A stretch of 16,977 bases of DNA, from NCBI GenBank assembly GCA_033297205.1, contig MU859437.1:1-16977 (forward strand), in the 5' to 3' direction. Below, one piece after another: positions 1 to 7,993 of this stretch. The notes beneath the pieces are model-generated. The model worked only from the letters and a program-made list of their open reading frames with translations. It did no database searches and was not told the DNA's origin. How positions within the stretch are numbered: position 1 is the stretch's first letter; each line of letters opens with the position of its first letter. Made by a program: the position numbers and the translations under genes. The stretch is from Pseudoneurospora amorphoporcata (lineage: Eukaryota; Ascomycota; Sordariomycetes; Sordariales; Sordariaceae).

Positions 1-40
1 GTGCCAATATAGTTTATTTAACCTGCGAGTCGATGTCATC

Positions 41-113
41 TTTTTTTATTTTTTTTTTTTTTTTTTTTTATTTTTTTTTTTTTTTTTTTTTATATTTATA
101 AAAAAAAAAATTT

Positions 114-163
<50 letters not shown>
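41..163. repeat. T/A homopolymer block
   Basis: Almost pure T from 41 to 91 (interrupted by single A bases at 48 and 70), a short TA-rich stretch, then A11 (100-110), T10 (111-120) and A43 (121-163). It codes for nothing. It may be a real low-complexity tract, or a badly resolved or gap-edge sequence; A10/T10 blocks of such regular length are suspicious. It directly abuts the inverted repeat at 172-211. Confidence 0.9.
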
Positions 164-165
<2 letters not shown>

Positions 166-171
166 ACTCCG

Positions 172-211
172 GTACCCGTGCCACGCATAGTGGGCGGCGT
201 GGCACGGGTAC
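172..211. repeat. Short perfect inverted repeat (hairpin) with TA flanks
   Basis: Arms 172-186 (GTACCCGTGCCACGC) and 197-211 are perfect reverse complements over 15 bp, separated by a 10-nt loop. If the outer TA on each side is taken as a target duplication, the ends read CCCGTGCCAC...GTGGCACGGG, as in tiny Tc1/mariner-like MITEs. A similar pair of ends occurs at 801-859. No transposase is visible. It could also be a simple palindrome. Confidence 0.6.
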
Positions 212-1164
212 GAAGACGAGAAATGGTGCGTTGCTAGTGCAGGCAGTCCACGGTGTCGGAACCGTTATCAGAAACGGCTTCAGGGGGCTTGCGGAACACT
301 TTCCTAGTGTGCTGTACGCCCCGAGCGAGGTCAACGGCCTCGCAGGGGAGCAGGGGTAGTCGGCGTTCTTTCCATGCACCGCCGCTCCCGTGCTGGGTTC
401 CGGCTACCGCAACCAGTATGGTCACTGTGGGCGAGCGATGAACAACTGCCCATCAAAAAACATGCATTTCGCGGAGTTCATGATGGCCAGACAGTTGGGT
501 TCGAAGGATTTTGCTTCTCACTGGTCAACCGGCGCCAGGTCATTAGCGTAGTGCTGCGACCCTGCCAGCATCTCATGCACGCTGAGTGGAACTGATTGGT
601 ATGGTGGACAGCTTCAAGATAACTCCGAATGGGCATAAACCCTTGCTCGTATCGAGAGTAATAATGACAAATGGCTCATGGATATATGGACTGTCCCTAA
701 TCCATGAAGGGGAATGGTAGGGTGCCAGACTACGCCAAACACCCAAAACTTGGATCTCCATCAAGGTGATGAAGTAATGCCAGATCTGTTGTTACCCCTA
801 CTCGTGCCACACCCCCACCTTTTTGGGACTCGCCAGACTCGCACCCTTTGTGGCACGGGTATTCCACATAGGGCGCTCTTTGAGCGAGAAGATGGAGCAA
901 CTGAGCTCCGCGTCAGGTGGGAGAGCCATCCAGTTTATCAGACATTCTCCGGAAAGAACACCGCATATCCGACCAGCGAAAAGTGTATCCCAACAAGCAC
1001 AAGGAACATGTAAACCTTCGTGTTCTTTGTCGTTGCAAGATATCCATATTGCTGGCGCCTCTCCAACGGCCAACAGTCAGCTGGATTGCTCCGTACCCTC
1101 ATCAACGCCCCCTCTATTTCGCGGACTATCTCGCAACATGAAGCTGACAACGGCATAATCCCAG
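212..1164. other. Left spacer without recognisable gene
   Basis: Only short unrelated open frames are present and none shows a recognisable domain. It holds the short inverted repeat at 801-859. From about 1110 to 1164 the sequence resembles the 3' part of the last intron of gene A: both carry an AACATGAAAGCTGAC-like string and a pyrimidine-CAG acceptor. Homology to the methyltransferase family therefore begins within that intron. No earlier methyltransferase exon was found here. Confidence 0.6.
801..859. repeat. Short MITE-like inverted repeat, TA-flanked
   Basis: The left end CTCGTGCCAC (801-810) and right end GTGGCACGGG (850-859) are inverted copies with one mismatch and are flanked by TA at 799-800 and 860-861. 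The same ends form the hairpin at 172-211. This supports a small non-autonomous element family, but two short copies are thin evidence. Confidence 0.4.
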
Positions 1165-1404
1165 ATTCCTGTGTCACCATGGCCTAAGAACCCAAAGCTG
1201 AAGGAACTCGGCCTCTTCTTTCACGCTCTTTGGGCGCCAGATCTTGAGGGGCCTATTCAGCACACGTTTGGTAACGTTATGGGTTGGTCGAAGGAGGATA
1301 TGAAGGTTTACGTTCAACACTTGCGAGCCGAGCTCAGGAACCCCAACCTCCGCGGGCAAATGATTTTCCGCTCAGTGTATGCACAGAAGCCGTTGGATTC
1401 TTGA
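1165..1404 (+). pseudogene. Orphan last exon of a LaeA-like methyltransferase
   Basis: This 240-nt stretch reads IPVSPWPKNPKLKELGLFF...VYAQKPLDS and ends in TGA. It matches the final exon of the neighbouring methyltransferases in length (240 nt in B, C and D), phase and motifs: PVSPW start, LEG motif, GW(S/T)KE, RAEL, QKPLD. A splice acceptor (CCAG, ending at 1164) and part of the preceding intron are kept. The exons for the N-terminal tail, SAM-binding core and KPGG region are absent from the upstream kilobase. This is the relic of a fifth array member cut off inside its last intron. The exon itself has no stop or frameshift, so the truncation may be recent or may reflect a rearrangement or misassembly at the left edge. 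It cannot encode a working enzyme alone. Confidence 0.8.
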
Positions 1405-1842
1405 GGTGCTGTTGAATTGGGTCACACTTCATGTCTCCTTTCTCACAAATAGTATGAACTGCGTGCCAAAGCGGGAAACGCGGAGTTGCGACATATTACT
1501 GACCTATTTCTGACAGATTAGCCACTGAGCCAGTTGGCTGTCTCTGGAGGGAATGGCTGGTTCTTTCGGTTTGCAAAGGGGAGGTGCGATGTCTAGGAAG
1601 ATCGCCCCAAGCCCAACCTGAATTTCTATGTTAGTGGACCTGGATTGGCAACTCCTTCCTCTTCTCTCATTCAAGCTGCCAATCATGCAAATTTTCCATC
1701 GTTGCTCCCTAGAGGTACCGTCTCAGGCTAACGAACTGGTGACTATTGAAGCGGTTGACCGCTCTATGAGGGGTCCCTTAGCTCGCATCCGCTGTTACAT
1801 TTGAGACGGCACCTCCTGGACTTTTTGTGGAACATGATCGGG

Positions 1843-1957
1843 CGTTGTTCGTCACCCTGGCTTCCGGTGGCTTGGACCAGTGAGAGCTCCGGAATCTTGT
1901 GTCTTCTCCGCTGTCAAGAAAGGCCCTAGGTTCCACGCTAACAAACAAATCAGGGTT
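1843..1957 (+). repeat. Dispersed repeat, short copy (lacks nested element)
   Basis: The sequence from CGTTGTTC through GGTGGCTTGGACCA and TGTCTTCT to CCACGCTAACAAACAAA...CAGGGTTG matches, in inverted orientation, the two outer parts of 4513-4842. Here the two parts are joined directly. Its ends contain ACCCTGG and CAGGGTT, a weak terminal inverted repeat, so it may be a degraded DNA transposon or MITE. Exact borders are uncertain. Confidence 0.6.
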
Positions 1958-1995
1958 GAACTGTCAAGATCCGAGTAATTTGGCACGGGCAGCAT

Positions 1996-2020
1996 TCCAT
2001 AAAGCGGACGGCTATGGCAC
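1996..2020 (+). promoter_or_regulatory. Gene A core promoter block
   Basis: CCATAAAG is followed by CGGACGGCTATGGCAC, about 75 nt before the ATG of gene A. Nearly the same block precedes gene B (5139-5162) and gene C (7876-7900), and a weaker version precedes gene D. Read as a TATA-like box plus a conserved element; whether the conservation is functional or shared by descent is not settled. Confidence 0.5.
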
Positions 2021-2094
2021 CCAAATTTCATAGTTGACGTTCCATCCTCTTCACCTATTCCTAACTTCAGTGAGAAGATTTCGCATCTTCGACC

Positions 2095-3724
2095 ATGAGT
2101 TCTCCGGCCAAACAACCTCAGTCGCCGGCACCCGAAGCAGCTTCGCCAAAGGGAGAGGCGAAGTCACCCACGCCTGGTCCTGCGTCTCCAGGTACTCAAG
2201 CGCCTGGCCTTCTGTCTGGAGCCCATTGGGCTGATGTGGTACGTATACCAGAACAGTCTCAGGGTCAAAAGTCAAGTTGGTTAAACGTTACTAACGCAAT
2301 TGTCACACGCCCTATAGGGACTGCCGGAAGTGGACCCGGCGAACGACTGGGACTCAACTTTGGGGAGCGATGTCGAGAGTTCGACTACATCGATTAGTTC
2401 GAGCATCCTCAGGTATCGGACTATTAATGGCCGTACCTATCACAGTGACAGTGTGACCGACGGAGAGTATTGGTGAGTCTTGCTGAGAACATGATGCTGA
2501 AAACTAAGCTTCCGCCACGTTGAAGGTTCATGGAGCTAATGCGCCTCTCGTCATGTAGGGGTCCCAACGATGAGAAGGCGAATGAGGTGTTGGATATCTT
2601 GTGAGTTCAACATAATCCTCGCCATTGTTAACCATCGCACATCGTGTACTCATGCTCCCGCTTCATGGTTAGCCATCATATGATTACTGTTCTCTTGGAC
2701 GGCGAGCTTTACATGGCTCCTATTACAGAAGACCCAAAGAATATCATTGATATTGGCACAGGCACCGGTCAGTTCCCTTGATATAGGTCATGTTCGTTCC
2801 GGCAGTAGTGCAGTGAGGAAAGCTCCCCCATCCCCAACCTAAAGCTTCCTTCTGTTACTGCACAGGTACCAATGCCGAACGGACACGCTCATAGTTGCTA
2901 CGATCTTCCAGCAATGTTATCTAGTGGGTGTATGATACTAATTCGAGTACAGGATTGTGGGCTATTGACATGGCCGACAAGTTTCCCAACTGCAGTGTAA
3001 TCGGCACAGACATTTCGCCCATTCAACCCAGCTGGGTGCCCCCTAACCTCCGCTTCGAAATCGATGACGCTTCCAAGGAATGGACCCATAAGGACAACTC
3101 TTTCGATTTCGTCCATATTCGTTGGCTTTCTGGCTGCGTTAAAGATTGGACTGCGGTGTATAAGGAGGCTTATCGGTGCCTAAAGCCAGGTGGTTGGATT
3201 GAACACATTGATTCTTCTGGCGACGTTTTTTCGGAAGATAATTCCGTTACTGAGGACTCTGCCATGACTCAGTGGGGCAAGATTTGGCAAGAAGCTGGAA
3301 GGCGAATTGGAAACCCGGTTAATATTCTCCCGGCTAACTTGCAGGAAATTGGAATGAAGGAGGCTGGTTTCGTAAACATTACGAAGAAGGAGTTGCCCGT
3401 AAGCTATACCAATCCCTATTACGAGACTCTTCCAACACTGGGCCCAGAAACATGAAAGCTGACCAGTTATTCTTCCAGATCCCGGTTTCACCTTGGTCCA
3501 CGGATAAGAGGATGAAGGAAGTTGGCCTTTACTTCTACGTAACCTGGGGGACAGACCTTGAGGGCTTAAGCCAGTTCATGTTTAGTAATGTAATGGGCTG
3601 GGAGAAGGAGGAGATTTCCACCTATATTGCGCATTTGAGGGCCGAACTGAAGGATCTGAACAATCATGGGTATATGGCCTACCGCGCGGTGTACTCGCAG
3701 AAGCCGCTGGATGCTGAGGATTGA
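2095..3724 (+). CDS. LaeA-like/UMTA SAM-dependent methyltransferase, paralog A
   Basis: Exons 2095-2238, 2318-2472, 2559-2600, 2673-2767, 2953-3398 and 3479-3724 splice to 375 residues. Introns are 79, 86, 72, 185 and 80 nt. The start is CGACC-ATG, the same context as in gene B. Residues 1-48 form a disordered S/P/A tail with one KSPTPGPASP unit, then LLSGAHWAD. Residues about 64-105 carry the family linker (SSTTSISSSI, NGRTYHSDSVTDGEYWGPND). The SAM pocket is IIDIGTGTGLW at 138-148, with the acidic VIGTD at 161-165. RCLKPGGWIEH and GMKEAGF follow, and the protein ends VYSQKPLDAED. Members of this family transfer a methyl group from SAM; LaeA-type relatives act in the nucleus on secondary metabolism, but the substrate here is unknown. 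Intron 4 starts with the unusual donor GTCAGT. All key motifs are intact, so it is probably functional. Confidence 0.9.
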
Positions 3725-4512
3725 GGTGCGGTTGGAGTAGAGCAAATGTCATCCCTTTTCCTTTAAATAATCCGATATACGTGTTCTGGTGGAAACCTGG
3801 GATGACCTTCGCATTTGTGCAAACTGGAAAGATTACAGACCGGGCATGTGCCTTCGTACTTGCATTCTAGATACTGCCACGCTACAATACTACTAGTGAT
3901 AGAGCAAAAGCAGAAGTATATTATACTGCTTTCCCATATAAACACTACCATTGAACTTGTTCGAAAAAACATCATCACAACACAAGAAACAACCATTCAA
4001 AGCGTTGATATTGCAAGTAAGTACTTCTACTCACTCTTCTACTTGCTCCCTTTAGATGATTAGCGTTTCTTCGCTCATAGGCTCGGCCCAAATCGGACGG
4101 AAACTGAGCTTCCAAGACACTCTAATGCATTGTCCTCGCAATACCGATTTCTGAGTGGATAAAAGGTCGGAGAATCGGCCATTGCGTCGAAAGATGCACT
4201 TGCACGAAAAGAAATCAAATAACGAAATAGTCATCACTTTGTCGATAATCCCATGTTAACAGAGGTCCTAATTTTCCGATGCACCTCTACCTTACACATG
4301 AGACACCACGACATCCTACCTGTTTTCTATTTGGCTAGACGCTGTGGTTCCTTCACTCAAGGCGCTTCTTCTTCTTCTTTTGTTCTGTGAGAGGTACATC
4401 CCCCCCTAACCCACTCCTCCGCTCCCACATCACGAAGAAACTCGGGATACTCATGTTACACCGTTTGGACCCGCAGGTGCACCACATGTGATGGAACCGA
4501 CCGCACTAGATT

Positions 4513-4842
4513 GCAACCCTGGTTTGTTTGTTAGCGTGGTTCTTACCTGCATGTCTTTAGCGGTGAAAATGTATCCTTTTTGCCAAGACCATCTTTTGCC
4601 CAATCGGTTGGCGTTATTTTTATCCACAAATACTTCTTGGCCACGCAGATACCTGGGTTTGGCTAGTTTTTGCGCGTGCTTGGCGAAATTTTGGAAGGCC
4701 ACCAAGTACTGGAAGTAGAGGGGTGTTCTTGGCAAAAAGGATACATTCTCACCGCTAAAGACATGCAACCTCTTCAGACGGGGAAGAAGACAAGGGATTG
4801 CGGCATTGGTCCAAACCACCAAAAAGCCAGGCCAAGAACAAC
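4513..4842 (-). repeat. Dispersed repeat, long copy with nested insertion
   Basis: Read on the minus strand, it starts CGTTGTTC...GGTGGTTTGGACCA...TTGTCTTCTTCC and ends CCACGCTAACAAACAAACC plus AGGGTTG. Both outer parts align with 1843-1957. The middle is a 219-bp inverted-repeat element (4549-4767) that the other copy lacks. No transposase is encoded. Confidence 0.6.
4549..4767. mobile_element. MITE-like element with ~40-bp TIRs
   Basis: The left arm, about 4548-4588 (GCATGTCTTTAGCGGTGAAA...), and the right arm, about 4727-4767, are reverse complements with one mismatch in 41 positions. ACCT stands immediately outside both ends (4545-4548 and 4768-4771), as expected for a target-site duplication. 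The single T at 4548 could belong to either the arm or the duplication. The 219-bp length and absence of coding capacity fit a non-autonomous DNA transposon. The related repeat at 1843-1957 lacks it, so it acts as an empty site. Confidence 0.65.
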
Positions 4843-5014
4843 GATTGACAATTGACGATGTCCCACACACGTGGATCTTTCCGCACTATGAACCAGAATT
4901 TGACTCTATTCACAGCGGGCAATAGCGAACCAGAAGAATTTTCAGGCCCCAAATTCCAAATAGGTAGGTAGCTAGCCTGAAATGGTAACAGAGCCCTCTG
5001 AATTCTTGAAGTCC

Positions 5015-5041
5015 CGCGCTAACAAAGAAGCCGGGGTTGAA
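5015..5041 (+). repeat. Terminal fragment of the dispersed repeat
   Basis: CGCGCTAACAAAGAAG then CCGGGGTTGAAC is a diverged copy of the right end of the repeat at 1843-1957 (CACGCTAACAAACAAA...CAGGGTTGAAC). It lies about 100 bp upstream of the gene B promoter, close to where the equivalent repeat lies upstream of gene A (about 40 bp). The repeat end may therefore have been duplicated along with the gene. Confidence 0.5.
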
Positions 5042-5138
5042 CGTACTACGTGGCTGGAGCACCATTACCCTGGTGGAAACGGAGGTTGAGGTGGCAAATC
5101 AGGAGTAACACCCGGCCTAGGAACTACTGGGACAATTT

Positions 5139-5162
5139 CCATAAAGTGTACGGCTCTGGCAC
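5139..5162 (+). promoter_or_regulatory. Gene B core promoter block
   Basis: CCATAAAG then TGTACGGCTCTGGCAC ends 94 nt before the gene B ATG, matching the gene A block with few changes. Further shared 5' leader words with gene A are CCATC-TCTTC and GTGAGAAGATTTCG just before the start codon. Confidence 0.5.
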
Positions 5163-5255
5163 CCGAATTCTATTGCAACTTTGCCGTTCCATCATCTTCA
5201 TCAATACGACTACCTAGCCCAAGTGAGAAGATTTCGATCGCATAGGAACTCGACC

Positions 5256-7187
5256 ATGAGTTCTCCAGCAAAAGCGGCTCAGTCGCCGGCATCCGAAGCA
5301 GCTTCTTCGCCAGCGGGAAAGGGCAAATCACCCACGCCTGGTCCCGCTTCCCCAGCTGCTGCTGTGAGGGAATTATCAGTTGCACCAAAATCACCCACAC
5401 CTGCGCCCGCAGGGCAGAACACGCCTGACGCAACTGGTCTCCTTCCTGGCGCCCACTGGGCTGGTCAGGTAAGTCTTTCCTTTAGGGAGCACTTGCCTTC
5501 TATCGTGTGATTTTTTATTTTTTGGGGTTTTGGGATTCGGGTATCTGACAGGCAGGCACGATGTGTGGTGAACGGTGCCGAAAAGCACATCGGGTGAGCA
5601 GGCACGACCCAGATGTGTTAAAAAGCACGTACATTGTGTGCCAGATGATTGACAGTTGACCGGCATTGCATCCATCGACACATTCGGTCCTGTCGTGCGC
5701 CGCGCTTGTCTACCCGAGTCCCAGTTTCAAGTTCCAAGAGATTTCACGGCCCCTCCCAGCCAAACCTCATATTGGACAGAGTTGCTGATGCGCAGATTCC
5801 ACCTGCTCTTTACAGAATCTACCAGAAGAAGACGCAGACAACGACTGGGATTCGAGCTTAGGGAGCGATATCGAGAGCTCGACTGCCTCGATCAGCTCGA
5901 GTATCCTCCAGTATCGCACCATCAACGGCCGCACTTATCACAGTGATTCCGTGACTAATACATCATATTGGTGAGCATTGCCCTGGGATCAGCGAGAGAT
6001 TTAATACTGACAATACATATCTGATCAAGGGGCCCCAATGACCAAAAGCAGAATGAGATGTTGGATATCTTGTGAGTGCACAACGGTTCGAGCAAGTGCC
6101 AGTAGTTAACGCATATCTTACTTTTCGTCTTTACCAGCCATCATGCGATTACTATCGCCTTAGATGGCGACCTTTACAAGGCTCCCATCACAGATAAGCC
6201 TAAGAATGTGCTTGATATCGGCACAGGCACAGGTAAGCCAGCTTGTCGCACTGTTTCGGGAGAGATTGGGTAATTTATAGAGAACTTTTGGGGACTAACG
6301 CGGCGTATAGGACTGTGGGCAATCGACTTCGCCGACAAATTTCCGGAATGCAATGTAATTGGCACCGATGTATCTGCTATTCAACCCACCTGGGTGCCTC
6401 CCAACGTACGCTTCGAAATCGACGACTACAATAAGGAATGGACATACAAGGCTGATTCTTTCGACTTAATCCATATGCGCTGGATTACCGGCACCGTCAA
6501 TGACTGGCATGCCTTGTATAAGGAGGCCTACCGTTGCTGCAAGCCGGGTGGTTGGATTGAGCATATAGATGCCTCTGGTGCCGTTTGGTCAGATGACGGT
6601 ACGGTGGAGGAGGATATGGCTCTTGGCCAGTGGGGTAAGCTCTGGCAGGAAGCTGGAAGACACTTGGGGACTCCGTTCGATATTCTCGAAAAGAATACCC
6701 AGGAAGAGGGTATGAAGGAGGCCGGCTTCGTGAACATTTCGAAAACAACCTACCCGGTGAGTTTTTCCCTTATACTGCTATTCCCTAATGCGTATTGCGT
6801 AGAAATACCGCGTTGAGGATAATGATCATGAGGGAGAGAGAGCTGTCCTAGACAAAGCCTGGCTAGTCTCTTATACTCCGTGCATCTCTCCCAAACATGC
6901 ATTCGAGATTTGGTATAAAGCTGATCAAACAAAACAAAATTATTCAGATCCCTGTGTCACCATGGAGCAAAGAAAAGAAGTGGAGAGATGTCGGACTCTA
7001 CTTCTATGCTGTCATAAACCAAGACCTTGAGGGTGCTACCCAGTTCATTTTCGGCAATGTTTTGGGTTGGACTAAGGAAGAGATCACCCAATACCTTGCC
7101 GTCATGAAGAGGGAGATCAAAAACCTGAATATTCATGCGTACTTCCCGTACCGCATGGTATACGCGCAGAAGCCGCTCGATGCTTGA
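5256..7187 (+). CDS. LaeA-like/UMTA SAM-dependent methyltransferase, paralog B
   Basis: Exons 5256-5468, 5816-5970, 6030-6071, 6138-6232, 6311-6756 and 6948-7187 give 396 residues. Exons 2-5 have exactly the lengths of those in gene A (155, 42, 95, 446). The tail (1-71) is longer than in A and has two SPTP units (KSPTPGPASP, KSPTPAPA) before LLPGAHWAGQ. The linker is SSTASISSSI...NGRTYHSDSV...YWGPND. The SAM site VLDIGTGTGLW lies at 161-171, followed by VIGTD, an RCCKPGGWIEH motif, GMKEAGF and the end MVYAQKPLDA. It is a class I methyltransferase with unknown acceptor. Introns 1 (347 nt) and 5 (191 nt) are much longer than in gene A (79 and 80 nt). The exon 2 acceptor TTTACAG/AATCTA gives NLPEED where the other plus-strand paralogs have GLPE. 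No break was seen. Confidence 0.9.
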
Positions 7188-7993
7188 GCCTTGAGGTCTG
7201 GCTGGGCAAGACTACCGGCTGGAGCTGGGTGCTCTACCGCGGTAGGCGGTTGGATTGGGACAAGCTTCATAGTGTACTACATTAGATGAGAGGGATGTCA
7301 TTTTCATATGTAATAACAGATGAGACGGAAGATTGGACGTGGATGTGATTTGGCACATGTCTGGTACCGCTATGACAACATGCGTGGTGGCTGGGTTCTC
7401 GGGTATCCTGGCAATTGTGTAACAGGGTAGATGCCAGATTATACGTATGCCTTCAGCCTTATCTGGCCGCTGCCAAGATGCTGTAAATACGAGTAAGTTT
7501 AGGGGTGTCAAAGTGTCTCTCCGACTAAAAGAGACAGCAGGAGGCAAGAGCGGTTTTCTAGTAAGGATATTACACGATCATAATATTCATTACGGCGAAC
7601 TGTAGCAAATGCAAACATATACTTCCTCTCATTCGCTACCTAACTCCAGTCTACAAAGTCCATTTACAATGCTACAGGGTCGATTTATCCGGCCCAGCCA
7701 CCTACGGCAATCAGCCATCTAGTATATTGGCCCCAACATCCCTCATTTTAGTTAAGTTGCTGCGGTTACATCACGTACTGTGTACTATGTACACTAGGAC
7801 ACCAACTGGAACGGTGAGGGGTAGATCATTCCCGCTACCACATTTGCTAGCACTGAACCGGGTACTCTACCTCATTCTATAAATCGGACGACTCTGGCAC
7901 ATCCACAACACTTTATGTTCCCGGCCATTCTCTCTTCTTCACCCACACTCGATTTCAGGCAGAAGATACCGCCAAGGTATCCGCAACTCCACC
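7188..7993. other. Spacer between genes B and C
   Basis: No gene. About 7411-7480 aligns with about 9867-9935 downstream of gene C (shared GCAATTGT, TATGCCTTCAGCC/TGTGCCTTCAGCC), so B and C share duplicated 3' flank. TGTAAATA (7482-7489) is a possible 3'-end processing signal and is also present after gene C (9823-9830). A small palindrome GTGTAC-TAT-GTACAC lies near 7780-7794. The gene C promoter block is at 7876-7900. Confidence 0.6.
7876..7900 (+). promoter_or_regulatory. Gene C core promoter block
   Basis: TCTATAAAT is a good TATA box, followed by CGGACGACTCTGGCAC. The block ends 94 nt before the ATG, the same spacing as in gene B. It is the clearest TATA match of the set. Confidence 0.55.

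Larger units (their letters stand above)
1405..2094. other. Spacer between relic exon and gene A
   Basis: No gene was seen. The first bases after the relic stop (TTGAGGTGCTGTTG) resemble those after gene A (TTGAGGTGCGGTTG), so the duplication unit included 3' flank. The spacer holds a copy of a dispersed repeat (1843-1957) and the gene A promoter block (1996-2020). Confidence 0.6.
3725..5255. other. Repeat-bearing spacer between genes A and B
   Basis: No convincing gene. A TTTAAATAA string near 3762-3770 may serve gene A 3' processing. A TTC microsatellite lies near 4366-4380. The stretch 4513-4842 is a dispersed repeat containing a nested inverted-repeat element. A third terminal fragment of the outer repeat lies at 5015-5041. 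A 139-codon minus-strand open frame (4451-4870) falls wholly within the repeat and has no recognisable domain. Confidence 0.6.

Noticed and set aside
119..379. 86-codon minus-strand open frame ending in poly-Phe
   Set aside because: The poly-Phe is the translated homopolymer; the rest has no recognisable content.
850..880. Possible relic promoter of the fifth methyltransferase copy (GGCACGGG-TATTCCACATAGGGCG resembles the block before gene A)
   Set aside because: No first exon follows at the expected distance, and the similarity overlaps the TA-flanked inverted-repeat end, which explains it equally well.
4451..4870. 139-codon minus-strand open frame
   Set aside because: It lies across a dispersed repeat and its nested inverted-repeat element; the near-identical peptides at its two ends come from the inverted arms, and no domain is recognisable.
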